Origin: Chelonoidis abingdonii
Taxonomy: Eukaryota; Chordata; Testudines; Testudinidae
Direction of reading: 5' to 3'
Assembly (NCBI RefSeq): GCF_003597395.2
Contig: NC_133771.1
Span: 141,182,312 to 141,246,311, forward strand
Length of the DNA: 64,000 nt
A program made the translations under genes and the position numbers. A model generated the notes under the pieces. It was given only the letters and a program-made list of their open reading frames with translations. It searched no databases and was not told where the DNA came from. Of the stretch, positions 44,000-54,599 are shown piece by piece. Position 1 is the stretch's first letter. Every line of letters starts with the position of its first letter.

Positions 44000-45300
44000 C
44001 AGGTGGAAGTCACTATATTAAAAAATAGAGAGCGCTCTAAGAAGCTATATAGTATTCCAAATAGGTAATAAGTCATCAGGTTATAATGACTAAGTGGGTT
44101 TGAACTATTTAAGCTTAGAGACTTGAATCACTTGAGTTGCCCTAGATGTGGAAGTCTGTATCCATCAGATGATTTGTAGCCCTTAAATCATTTCCCCAAT
44201 ATCTTTTGATTTTGTCTTTTGAATTTCACCTTAGCAGCTGTAATAACAAAGTTTACAGGGAGTTTGTAAATAAGAATTTGATGCTACTTGTTTAATTCTC
44301 TGGAATAGCTTTAATTTCGGACAATAGAAAGAACACTTCCAAATGGCAAATTCACTTTGAGTGACTCGGGTGATTTTGAATAGTTTAACAAACACAAACA
44401 AAATTAATCCCCAAATGGTGTAAAACGGTATAGCTGAGTCAACGAAGATTTCATAAATACACCCTATTTCAAAATGGGAGAGAATGAGTTCTCAATGATT
44501 TGATTATGTTTTCCTCAGGACAGCTCATGTTGTTGAAGATAAAATGTACAGAGGAGGAAAAAATCCTTCTCACCATGAATAAAATATTTGCTTTTAGCTT
44601 AGCTTAATATAGCCAATGAGAGGGTATTTTTAAATTGTTTTTCACTCACAGAGGCCCTTATTTTATGTTCTGTTAAATGATCAGTGTAAAGGTATGGTTT
44701 TACAAAGTTGTTAGCAATATAAACCATAGTCAAAACAGATATAAAGGAAACATATCCATTTCCTCTCTGAAATATGAAACACCTACCTCCATCACCAGAG
44801 TGTAATAAGTATTAACTATAGCACTAGACAGGAAAACATTATGTAGTGTGAAGTGAATATATGCTTGTCACAAAGACAATATATTGACATTACCAGAAGT
44901 CTACCCAATTGAGGGCCACATTGTAACTTGCCAGGAGTCTTAAGGTGACAACACCTTTCATATAAAAGACAAAATATAGCCGTTGTGGCTGCACAGCAAT
45001 TAAACATTCCAGCTTAAAATGCCATTTTTTGATCCTAGTGCTCATTAATTAAAGATAAGGGTGGCTGTTGGCTACATTATAGAACTGCTGCTTTGTTCCC
45101 CTCTCGTGTCCCTTCAGGTACCTGTTAATTCTCTCCAGATATTGAAACCATTATTTATAAATACTTATATTTGCCTTATTTTGTAGAGTTTTTATATTGA
45201 ACCCTTCACTGTATCTGAGTTATAGCCTTCCCACTCTTCTACAAGTGCAAAGGACTCTGAAATTCCAGAATCAGTGAGCTTTTTTTGTGAAAAGGAACAA
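44000..45300. other. Unassigned AT-rich DNA, repeat-poor
   Basis: No recognisable repeat. The part 44150-44560 contains forkhead-like GTAAATAA and CAAACACAAACA sequence and may be conserved noncoding, but this is only compositional. Confidence 0.3.
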
Positions 45301-45309
45301 GGTGGGATT

Positions 45310-46040
45310 TAAGGACCCAGTGTAGGAAGTCTGCACTGCCTATGTGCTGTGAAAGTGTGCCCTGTAGGAGCTCTTAGCCCCTCAGCATGCTTTGGGGACA
45401 GATGGGCCTCAGGGAAATGATAGCCATCTTGGTGGAAGTGTGATTTTGTGGATCCACCCACCATACTCCTCCACAGTAGGAAGTGCTGTACTAGCTGGGG
45501 TAATGTCTGTGGAGTGTATCTGCTGCCATTCTGTGGCCTGGCAGGAAGGATTCCCAGGCCCATGGTTGTCGCCAGAGCATAGCCAAGCCACTTAAGCTGG
45601 TATGGTACCTCCATATGCAGGGCTAATTGGGGCAGCACTAGGTTTGGTTGAAAACTTTCTGTCAGAACTGTTTTTCAATGGAAAACTTGATTTTTGATAA
45701 AGCTTTTTTTTTCCCCCAAAGAAGTGTCTACTTTCCATGGATATTTTTTTGAAAACCAAAATGTTTTGATTTGTTCAGTTTGATTTGAAAGCCTGCTGTT
45801 TCTTCATGTCCCCATTCTCCTGTAAGTGTTGGGCTACCCAGCCAGATACATTATGGTGAGGGGAGACTATGGTAGATCAGATGAGATGTAGTCTGACCAG
45901 GCAAAGTAGCCTATAGAGGAGAATGGGCGCATGAGGCACCTGAACAAGTGCTTCCCTGAGGTGCAGCATTTCCAAAGGTCAGGCACGAAGAACCAGATTT
46001 TAAAGAGAGCTCTGCTCCCAGTTTTTGCACCTAGATAAGA
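45310..46040. repeat. Unclassified moderately GC-rich repeats
   Basis: The blocks at 45310-45640 and 45780-45960 resemble sequence I associate with reptile interspersed repeats, but I can name neither family nor termini. The block at 45640-45780 is a TTT/AAA-rich TTTTTCAATGGAAAA-type palindromic remnant. Confidence 0.3.
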
Positions 46041-46044
46041 GCCG

Positions 46045-46560
46045 TCTTGACCCTTTTATGCAGGGTTGGCCAGCTCCAGCTCTTATTCTCTGCCTGCCAC
46101 ACCTGGAATGGGGTATGGGTTTAATTAGTGGTATCAACTGGGAACTGAGTAGAGGATTTCTCTATAAAGAATACTGGGGGAAAGGGAGTGTTTAGAGAAA
46201 GACAGTATGAAGCTGGAGTAAGATTTCAGCTAATGCAGGGTGTAACTGCTGTGACTGGTCAGGCTTTGGTAGAGGACCCTGAGTGTTGAGGAAAAAGACC
46301 CCAGGCAGCAAAACCCCAGCGGGAAAGACTTAGAGTATGAACTTGTCGAAGATCTGTGAACTTTATTGTGGAATTGATTTTGTTGTTTTAATTAATCCGG
46401 CCCAAAGAAGGTGTGTGGTTGGGCCAGAGAAGAGGTGTTTGGTAGGTTGATAGAAGGGTCCTATGGTTAAAAAAGGAAACTGAGGCAGAGTGCCTGCAGA
46501 GTGACCTCAGGTCACAAGGGGGTGCTTGGACGGTGGTTGGTTTGATTTCAGACAGCTTTT
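46045..46560 (+). mobile_element. LTR-like repeat with TATA box
   Basis: The order GCCAGCTCCAGCTCTTATTC, GTTTAATTAGTGGTATCAAC, TATAAAG (46163-46169), then GTGAACTTTATTGTGGAATT and GAGGCAGAGTGCCTGCAGAG matches a chelonian LTR type. No TSD was resolved. Orientation is taken from the TATA box. Confidence 0.5.
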
Positions 46561-46823
46561 CAGAGCGGCTTAATGTCCAGCAGCTTCTATTGTGACAGAC
46601 TTTCAAAAGCATGGAGCACCCGTGATTACATAATTTGCTCTCCTGTTCTGGAAATGTAGCTATGTATTTTGGTGCATCAGGGGAAGCTGAGCTCTTTTGA
46701 AAAATCTGGCCCCAATCGTGTGTGTAGAACCTTTCTAAAATCCTGGCCTAGGTGGGGCACCCAAAATCATGGCACTCAGAAGCAGTGGATACATTGAAAA
46801 ATGTTAGCCTTAGTGTAGAAAAC

Positions 46824-46836
46824 AATTTTAAAAATT
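46824..46836. repeat. 13-bp TSD, left copy, of PLE locus B
   Basis: AATTTTAAAAATT, identical to 48397-48409. Confidence 0.85.
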
Positions 46837-46915
46837 CAGAGGGGTAGCCATGTTAGTCTGGATCTGTAAAAGCAGCAGAAATCCTGTGGCACCTTATAGA
46901 CTAACAGACGTTTTG

Positions 46916-46953
46916 GAGCGTGAGCTTTCGTGGGTGAATACCCACTTCGTCAG
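46916..46953 (-). other. Hammerhead-ribozyme-like motif, locus B left arm
   Basis: On the minus strand: CTGACGA, then stem II GTGGGT-ATTC-ACCCAC, GAAA, then GC-TCAC-GC closing a 2-3 bp stem III before TC. All core positions of a hammerhead (CUGANGA and GAAA) are intact. Stem I is not obvious. Hammerheads are known in PLEs. Confidence 0.6.
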
Positions 46954-47122
46954 ACGCAGGTAGTGGAAATTTCCAGGGGCAGGTATATATATGCTAGCAA
47001 GCAAGCTAGAGATAACGAGGTTAGTTCAATCGGGGAGGATGAGGCCCTGTTCTAGCAGTAGGGGTGTGAAAACCAAGGAGGAGAAACTGGTTCTGTAATT
47101 GGCAAGCCATTCACAGTCTTTG

Positions 47123-47374
47123 TTAGTCCAGAGCTGATGGTGTCAATTTGCAGATGAACTGAAGCTCGCAGTTTCTCTTTGAAGTCTGGTCCTGAGTTTT
47201 TTTGCTGCAGGATGCCACCTTAAGGTCTGCTATAGTGTGGCCAGGGAGGTTGAAGTGCTCTCCTACAGGTTTTTGTGTATTGCCATTCCTGATATCTGAT
47301 TTGTGTCCATTTATCCTTTTCCGTAGTGACTGTCCAGTTTGGCCGATGTAATAGCAGAGGGGCATTGGTGGCAT
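47123..47374 (-). pseudogene. PLE GIY-YIG endonuclease domain (locus B)
   Basis: The minus-strand frame contains YYIGQTGQSLRKRINGHKSD, the GIY-YIG nuclease N-terminal motif with its downstream catalytic-type Arg, then KPVGEHFNLPGHTIADLKV, the conserved GEHF-LPGH segment of PLE endonucleases, and a shortened C-terminal CELQFICKL block. PLE endonucleases nick the target for reverse transcription. Frame continuity with the upstream part is lost, so the element is not autonomous. Confidence 0.8.
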
Positions 47375-47379
47375 ATGAT

Positions 47380-47956
47380 GGCGTATTTACATTGGTGGAC
47401 GTGCAGGTGAATGAACCAGTGATGGTATGGCTGATCTGGTTTAGGTCTCGTGATGGTGTCGCTGGTGTAGATATGTGGGCAGAGTGGCATCGAGGTTTGT
47501 TGCATGGATTGGTTCTTGAGCTGAGTTACTATGGTACGGTGTGCAGTTGCTGGTGAGAATACGTTTCAGGTTGGCAGGTTGTCTGTAGCAAGGATTGGCC
47601 TGCCACCCAAGACCTGTGAAAGTTTGGGATCGTTGTCCAGGATGGGTTGTAGATTTTTGATGATGCATTGGAGGGGTTTTAACTGGGGGCTGTATGTTAT
47701 GTCCAGTGAGTCCTGTTGGTTTCTTCTTGGGTTTGTCTTGCAGTAGGAGGCTTCTGGGTACACATCTGGCTCTGTTGATCTGTTTCCCAATTCCTCGTGA
47801 GAGTATTGTAGTTTTGAGAATGCTTGGTGGAGATTTTGTAGGTGTTGTCTCTGTCTGAGGGGTTAGAGCAGAATGCGGTTGTACCTCAGTGCTTGGCTGT
47901 AGACAATGGTCGTGTGATGTGCCCGGGATGGAAGCTGGAGGCATGAAGGTAGGCAT
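47380..47956 (-). pseudogene. PLE RT-to-endonuclease region, broken frames
   Basis: Overlapping minus-strand frames (47441-47956, 47566-47790, 47311-47505) hold pieces such as KPLQCIIKNLQPILDNDPKL, LGGRPILATDNLP and PYHHWFIHLHVHQCKYAIIC. They match the C-terminal RT/linker region of PLEs (compare the broken plus-strand pieces at 62030-62360) and are joined only by frameshifts. The reverse-transcriptase palm is absent, so the coding unit is 5' truncated. Confidence 0.6.
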
Positions 47957-48315
47957 AGCGGTCGGTAGGATTTCGATATAGGGGAAAGCACTCTCCTGTA
48001 GGAGAGCACTTCAACCTCCCTGGCCCACACTATAGCAGACCTTAGGGTGGCCATTCTGCAGCAAAAAAACTTCAGGACCGACTTCAAAGAGAAACTGCTG
48101 AGCTTCAGTTCATCTGCAAATTTGACACATCAGCTCTGGACTAAACAAAGACTGTGAATGGCTTGCCAATTACAGAACCAGTTTCTCCTCCCTTGGTTTT
48201 CACACCCTACTGCTAGAACAGGGCCTCATCCTCCCCGATTGAACTACCCCTCGTTATCTCTAGCTTGCTTGCTAGCATATATATACCTGCCCCTGGAAAT
48301 TTCCACTACCTGCGT

Positions 48316-48353
48316 CTGATGAAGTGGGTATTCACCCACGAAAGCTCACGCTC
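48316..48353 (+). other. Hammerhead-ribozyme-like motif, locus B right arm
   Basis: CTGATGA (48316-48322), stem II GTGGGT/ACCCAC with loop ATTC (48324-48339), GAAA (48340-48343), short stem III GC-TCAC-GC then TC (48344-48353). A possible stem I pairs GCGT before the core with ACGT after it, offset by CAAA on the 3' side, which would be a departure from the canonical fold. Confidence 0.6.
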
Positions 48354-48409
48354 CAAAACGTCTGTTAGTCTATAAGGTGCCACAGGATTCTCTGCTAATT
48401 TTAAAAATT

Positions 48410-49020
48410 ATCACTTGAATTATGAACATAATTAATAGTAAAAATAACTATTTAATGAGTTTCTTTCATAGCCTGAACAGTAACTCAAATATAAAATTGA
48501 ATAAACTGAAGTTTTAGTCCACTTCTATGAAAAGGACCTACTCTTGCTGCCCTTCATTGGATGAGAAAAGATTGCGGGATCTGATCCCCTGTCTTCACAA
48601 CAGTTTTCAATACCCATTTTAATGCCACTATGCATAGTCAATGTTCAGGGCAAAACACTGATAGTTGCAATCAAACTGGTTTTCTTTTTTTAAAATGCTT
48701 TTGGTATCTTAGCATTTGCTGTAGTATGGACAGGACATACGTGTGCTTCATGAGCTAGAAGCAAAGCTTGCTTGGAAGCATATTGTCAAATCATTGTGCA
48801 TTTTTAATACTCAATTAAAATCACAAGCTGGTCAGCTCCTGTAATATAGTTTCAAAAGAGATTTTGAAAACAAAGTAATTTAACATTAATCTCAACTCTC
48901 AGATCTATGTGAGAAATCAACTTTCTATTAAATTTCACATCATCTTGCACTTGTGATCTCCCCCTCTCTTCCTTCTCTCCTCCCAATTATGATATTCTGT
49001 TCCATGTTTAAGAGTAACTT
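48410..49020. other. Unassigned AT-rich noncoding DNA
   Basis: Nothing recognised. Confidence 0.5.
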
Positions 49021-49027
49021 AAACTGT

Positions 49028-49650
49028 CCTTCGGGCTTGTCTAAACACAAAAGTTGTACCCATTTTAACTACAGTGATAGGTTATCTTGTAAGGTAGTAT
49101 GGAGGCAGACATACTGGTATTAAGGTGCTTATACCACTACAACTTTTTCCTGTAAGGGAATTAAGATAACTGCATTAACACTTTGGGGTTGTAATGCTTT
49201 AATTTCAGCAGAAATTCACATCTCACATACAAAACCCATGTGTAGCTGAGGCGTTATTGAATCAGGACAAAAGGAAACTTGTTTGCTCTGCAGTGTCAAC
49301 AAGCAATCTAATCGCAGATCCTCTTAATCAGGGCCCTCCAGTTACTTCATCCCAACTTACATTTGTTCTTGTCCCCATAGTGAAGACATACCTTATGAAA
49401 GGATACTGACATAGCTACAGCACCACAGCTATGCTGGCATCACCCCATAGTTTAGACACAGCATATACCAACAGCAAGGGTTTTCCTGTCAATGTAAGAG
49501 CTCCACCTCCCTAAGCAACAGTATCTGGGTTAAAAGAAGCCTTCATCTATGAACCTAGCATGTCTACGTGAGGGCTTAGGCTGGCACAGCTGTGTTGCTC
49601 AGGTGTGTGGATTTTTAAGTGTAGACCAGGCTCTGATCTTGCAAATAAAC
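49028..49650. repeat. Cluster of decayed MITE fragments
   Basis: GGGCTTGTCTAAACAC (49034), AGTTTAGACACAG (49449), CATGTCTACGTG (49559) and AAGTGTAGACCAGGC (49616) are diverged termini of the GTCTACAC-type MITE group. Pairing between them is not certain. Confidence 0.5.
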
Positions 49651-49654
49651 AGGT

Positions 49655-50660
49655 GTTTAACTTCACACGCTGACTTCAGTGGGGCTATTTTACAGGATCA
49701 GAACTTTATCATGTAACTCCCCTCTAACCTCTTACTCCAATCTGTCATTTAAGATGCCTAGTTTATTCACTTCTTCCACAAGCACCTCTGGTTTCCCCCC
49801 ACCCCTGCACTGTTACAGAATCTCCACCTCATTCTGATTAGCTAAACTGCTACCCTCTCTTTGTTCAATAGCTCTCATTTATGCTGACAACGTTTGAGTT
49901 ATAACTTTTATTTAACCCCCCCGTCAACTCTTTATTGAGCCATCAAGATAATACTCGTGCCTAAAACTCTGCACTTGTTACTGTCACTCTTAACTCTATA
50001 GCCAGCCATGCATTACTGACATGCATTACTAAAAACTAGATTGCACATTCTTTCTTTGTGCAGGGATGTCTTTCTATTTTGTTCCGAAGAAAGGGCTACT
50101 AAATCATGTGTGAAATAATGGTGCACTTGTTTAACTGTCCTTTCCAAGTTATAGGGTTGATTCTGCAACATACACTTACATTTTGCAAGTAGTCCTATTG
50201 GCTTCAAAGGTCTGATCCAAAATCCATTGTAGCCTGTAGGAATATTTTCATTGCCTTTGGTTCAGGCCTCAAGTGAGTGCAGGATGGTTTGCAGGACCAG
50301 ACATCTACTGCATTTTACTAATATTAACTGAAAAATCTAGGTGCTTTATCGTCACCTTAGAAGACATTTACACCATAAAACTGTGGAGTGTAAAAAATCA
50401 GCAGAAAAAACTTACTGTATAACCTTTAAGTCTACTAAGTTGCCTGTGACTGAACCTGGCAAACTAAATGCAGTATTGACACGTGGGTGACTTGATGTTT
50501 TATTTGTTGTCAATGTGCAACTGTATTCCCAAGTAATGTCTTATCGCAATCCGTGTCATGAATAAAGGTATTCAGATTAATACTGAAATGACTTTCATAG
50601 CTGTATCGCAACAAGAGCCACAGCTTTATTCAAGTAGATGATTTATGCAGTAAGTATAAA
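49655..50660. other. Unassigned DNA with palindromic MITE remnants
   Basis: Short remnants of palindromic repeats lie near 49630-49710 and 50195-50225. Otherwise AT-rich and unassigned. Confidence 0.4.
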
Positions 50661-50663
50661 TGT

Positions 50664-51162
50664 GCATTTATCACAAAAGCTCCCCATATCCCTGTTCTCC
50701 TATGAAAAGAAATAAGGAAAGCTTCCCTGCTGCTCCAATGTGCCTGATACACTGTATTGTGACTGTAGCCAAGGCCTGCAGCAAGTGTTCAGCATCTGAA
50801 TGTACTTGTGTCAAATGGCTGCAGCGATAATAGGCTGCGGATGATGCAGCCTGCATCTTTAGGTCTCCAGAGAGCCCTGCGCTGATAAGCCAAGCTTCGT
50901 TCCACTGCGGCATTCCAAAGACTAAAGACAGCAGCAGTGGGCAGGCTTATGGCTTTCAGAGGAGGGTAGGGAGAAGCAGTGTGTGTAAAAGAGCTCATTG
51001 GTCCACCACTAAATGTCTGTGATTGGAGCATGGTTTCAGTGCATATTGCCAGTGTCAGGAAATAAGGGATATTATTTTGCCTGCTTTGTTTTCTGTAACT
51101 CTAATCAAGATCCAGTGGAAAGAATGCCACGCAAACGTCTTAATCTCAAAACTGCTTTGCAG
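50664..51162 (+). other. Repeat-free segment, possible promoter and first exon
   Basis: This block is GC-balanced with scattered CpGs in AT-rich, repeat-poor surroundings. It ends in an ATG (51124) that opens a 13-codon frame, MPRKRLNLKTALQ, stopping exactly at CAG followed by GTTAAT (51163), a possible but weak 5' splice site. I recognise no gene from this peptide. Short frames occur by chance, so this is only a candidate alternative first exon. Confidence 0.2.
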
Positions 51163-51289
51163 GTTAATAAAATATTTGTTGTGGTGAAATTGCCTATTTT
51201 GCTGTGTGTTTTAGAAATTTACACTATCTCACTAATCTGGAAAGATGTGCCAGGAGACTTAAGGAGAGAGTGGGAGTTGTAGCTAAGAG

Positions 51290-51530
51290 TTCCTCTAATT
51301 TTTTTTATACTTCTCTAGGTATACACCGATGAACACAGTGTTAACAATAACTAATATTTATACAAGCTGTTTTTAAACAGTCATTTACAGTTTTTAAATA
51401 ACTTTAAGTTCACTTATACCAATTTGGCTTAATACTCTTTCCTCACCTTGAATTAGCAACATTAATTAACATGACTCTCAGGGCTGGTGGCATCAGAGGT
51501 GCAGTGTTTTTGCAGAGTTACGTGACTGAT
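51290..51530. other. Unassigned AT-rich DNA
   Basis: No feature seen. Confidence 0.45.
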
Positions 51531-51539
51531 GATAAAACT

Positions 51540-51665
51540 CAGGGTATGCCCGTACTGCAAGTGAAGATGTGACTATAGCATGGGTCAGAATACTTGTGTT
51601 ACCTGTGCTAGCTAGATAAAAGATAACAATAGCCGTGTAGACATGGTGGCACAGGCCAGTGATCA
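51540..51665. mobile_element. Diverged GTCTACAC-type MITE
   Basis: The left GGGTATGCCCGTACTGCAAG and right GCCGTGTAGACATGGTGGC match the two sides of a reptile MITE in order. The left terminus is diverged and no TSD was found. Confidence 0.45.
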
Positions 51666-51669
51666 GAGT

Positions 51670-52840
51670 TCCTGGAGATATGGAGAGGGGAGTGTTAAAT
51701 GGATCAATTTTCTTGTTTTCTTTCTCCTCGCTTTCAGTTGAATGTATCACTAACTCTGACTGGGAGCAAAGAAGCTAAAGCAAAAAGCTGATATTTTCAT
51801 ATGACAATGGTAAAGAATCACAGTGAAGTTCCTTTCTTCTAATATTGAATGAGAAACTTCATTAGAATAAGGAAAAGGTATTATCATTACTGTTGTTTAT
51901 TTGTCTCTGTTTCATTGCAGAGCTTGTCTATATTCTTCCCCAGTGCCCTTCCTGCTACAGATGGAAAAGAAACTGGAATGAGGGCATATTCACAATATTG
52001 ATAACATTGCCCCTCTGCTAAGCAGTATTAGATTTTGGAGCCTCACAAGGCTGTTCATAGTTTTGGAGCAAAAATAGATGTGTTCATGGTGTAAACAAAC
52101 AAATTGCACTACAAAAATTACCAGAGTCAGAGGCGACACATGGGAACAGGTCATATGGGTCATGTGCCTTGCCCAGACTGGCTGCTTGGCTTGTGTTGAG
52201 CATGCTCATTAACACTGCTGAAACTGGCTGCCCTTACTCTGCCTCCCCCACTATCTCTGACCTGTTTTCTGTTTTTGATCCTGTTTTCTGAAGCGAGGAT
52301 GGTAAAAACAGCACACAGGTAACTAGTTTCCTGTGGCAGAGACCTTGGGCCCAGCAATTCTGCCCTGTCCCTAAGCAAGCAGCAGCTCTCTTCCTATGGC
52401 TCTCTCCAGGGAGCCTCCCACAGACTCCCAGCCAAAAACTGACTGCTTGAAGCTTAACACCCACTTAGAGCTGGGTGTGTAAATTCCAGGCTTAGGAGAC
52501 GTTCTCCAGTTAGCTCTGAGCTGGCACACTAAATAGAGTGTGGACCATCTTGCCACTTGCACTGCCAGGGCTATAAGCCCCAAGTATGTGCCTTTGGTCT
52601 GGGCACTCTATTTACAGCATGCTAGCCCAAAATCATGTGTCTTCAATTTGGGAATCACCTTCCACCCCTCAGCTCCAATTATAGACGTAACTTCACACTA
52701 TCTTTGTGAGAATTTCTCATGGGTAGTTAAACTGTGTGTTAAACTCACAACCCTTGCTCCAGCCCTGCCTCCATTGTCAGAAGAGGTGCCTGGCTATCAA
52801 GATTCCTTTGGTGTAGCTCTTGTTCAACACACAGGAAGCT
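51670..52840. other. Unassigned noncoding DNA
   Basis: The stretch 52130-52800 is somewhat GC-richer, with motif-free open frames on both strands. Nothing supported. Confidence 0.45.
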
Positions 52841-52846
52841 CTGGAT

Positions 52847-52895
52847 GGGGGTAGGGGTAGGGGTGGGGGTTGGGGTGTTTTTTTTTTTTTTTTTT
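52847..52895 (+). repeat. G-rich run followed by poly-T
   Basis: Five G-runs of four or five (GGGGGTAGGGGTAGGGG then TGGGGGTTGGGG) lie at about 52847-52875, followed by a T run of about 18. The G part fits a G-quadruplex pattern. Confidence 0.8.
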
Positions 52896-52899
52896 TAAA

Positions 52900-53940
52900 T
52901 GTCAGACAAAGGAGATTGCCTTAACCCACATCGTACTTTTTAATGACACACTGGTGTTTGTTATCAGAGAAAGCAATCAACACCTCTTTCATAATGATAT
53001 ACTAATATGGCAATGGATCCAACATGCTGGAGAGCCAATGTTGGGAGAACAGCTATCTAACTTATCCAGGCATACCTGCCACATGCTGGCCACTATGATA
53101 TATGTGGGCACTACATCACAAATACTTCTGTGTGGCAGGAAGGAGGAATTTCTAGTAGCCACTTAATGCTTTTTACCCTTAGAGACTTGTGCCTACAGTA
53201 TGGTCAAACTCTGTGAAACATTATCTCAGATTCTGATGTTAGTTAATAATCAGGTCAAATGGAGGGAGGGTAAGAAAACAAGTTGGTGTCTCTTCTACTC
53301 CCCTTCGGTGACTGACCTTTAAAAAAAGAGGAAGAGTGGAATTTCCCCCCTTCTTGCAAATGCTTAGAAAAAGAACTGGTATTGCTTCACTGTTCTTGTA
53401 GAAAGCATTAATCTAATGTGCTTAGTTTGTAAATGCGTTGCTAGAAAATAAACTTATTAGCCATGAGGGAAAAAAACAGAAGTAAAATATTAATGTTTCT
53501 GCTGCTTTTGCTCCCTTGCCTCATTGTACTGTGAATATTTAGTTTTATTAGCAGAGCTGGATCACACAAAGTGTACCTCAGAAAAACATGTTGTAGCAAC
53601 CTGAAGCTTTCAGGGATGCACTTCACTGCAAAGAAGATCTATTAAAAGGAATTGTGCTGCTTGACCATCCAAGAGAAACACAATGATTTCCTAAAATGAA
53701 GTCTAATAGAAACTGTCAGTAATACCTATAAAACTCTTGACAGAAAAGTACACTGCCTCTGTTTTCCATGTTGGCCTTTGGAATTATGTCCAGTTGTGCT
53801 TCCATCATAACAGTGGAATAATTTTCTTCAGAGACTCTGAATACTAAGATTTAACCTTGAGAATAGAATGTATGATATAATAAAGTATACGGCTTTATAT
53901 ACGACATTCATATTGACTTTTTAAAATGGTGTGTAATGTT
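52900..53940. other. Unassigned AT-rich DNA
   Basis: No supported feature. Confidence 0.5.
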
Positions 53941-53944
53941 GATT

Positions 53945-54065
53945 ACCTATGGCTAAATTCTGCTTTCAGTCGCTCTGGTGTAAATCTAGAGCAACTTCAG
54001 TGAGACAAGGAGTTGTTATTTTGGATTTGTATTGGGATAACTAAGAACAGAGTTTAGCTCATGTC
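53945..54065. repeat. Old palindromic MITE fragment
   Basis: GGCTAAATTCTGCTTTCAG, then CTGGTGTAAATCTAGAGCAA and CAGAGTTTAGCTC, is an imperfect palindrome of a widespread amniote repeat type. Confidence 0.4.
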
Positions 54066-54417
54066 CTGGAAAAAAAAATGATTGCAAATGATCAGTCTTA
54101 TTAAATTGGTGGCATATTATTGCATGAATTTAGAAAAAAATTCTAGTAACTGCCCATGCAGTGTAATAATACTATTTCAAATGAAAAGATGATTTCTTTG
54201 GTACCCTATATCTTTTTCTTAAAAATTTTCCATAACTTAAGTATCTATGTGGTGACAGTCTATTTTACAAACTCACTCAACAGCTTTATAATGACTGTTC
54301 CACATTTCAACAAAAGAAACTATATCCCTGTCCAAAGCAGAAAAGTGAGCTACAAAGCATGTTTATTCTTAGTTGCAACAGAGTCCGGTGGCACCTTATA
54401 GACTAACAGACGTATTG

Positions 54418-54455
54418 GAGCGTAAGCTTTCGTGGGTGAATACCCACTTGGTCAG
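54418..54455 (-). other. Mutated hammerhead-like motif, locus C left arm
   Basis: The minus strand keeps stem II GTGGGT-ATTC-ACCCAC and GAAA, but the core reads CTGACCA, changing an invariant G, so it should be inactive. Confidence 0.5.
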
Positions 54456-54459
54456 ATGA

Positions 54460-54498
54460 ATGACGAAGTGGGTATTCATCCACGAAAGCTTATGGTCC
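54460..54498 (+). other. Mutated hammerhead-like motif, locus C right arm
   Basis: ATGACGA replaces CTGACGA and stem II has one mismatch (GTGGGT against ATCCAC). GAAA is intact. Probably inactive. Confidence 0.5.
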
Positions 54499-54599
54499 AA
54501 TACATCTGTTTAGTCTATAAGGTGCCACAGGACTCTTTGTTGGTTTTTACAGATCCAGACTAACACGGCTGCCCCTCTGGTACTTGTTCTTAGTTGGAA

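Larger units (their letters stand above)
46837..48396. mobile_element. Inverted Penelope-like element with 13-bp TSD, locus B
   Basis: The outer arms 46871-47269 (minus orientation) and about 47994-48396 (plus orientation) are highly similar reverse complements of some 400 bp, each carrying the PLE 3' region with its 3' end pointing outward. The interior is minus-strand PLE coding sequence (RT-linker and GIY-YIG). Only the left side carries an extra 34-bp tail (46837-46870). A single perfect duplication AATTTTAAAAATT flanks the whole structure (46824-46836, 48397-48409), so the inverted unit inserted as one. Confidence 0.88.
54376..54586. mobile_element. Minimal inverted Penelope-like element with 10-bp TSD, locus C
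   Basis: The left arm (54376-54457) is the reverse complement of the right arm (54460-54542). The 3' ends point outward and only a few bases separate the arms. The right side alone carries an extra tail (54543-54586) ending GCTGCCCCTCTGGTACTTG. The unit is flanked by a perfect TTCTTAGTTG duplication (54366-54375, 54587-54596). No coding sequence remains. It is a miniature of locus B's architecture. Confidence 0.88.
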
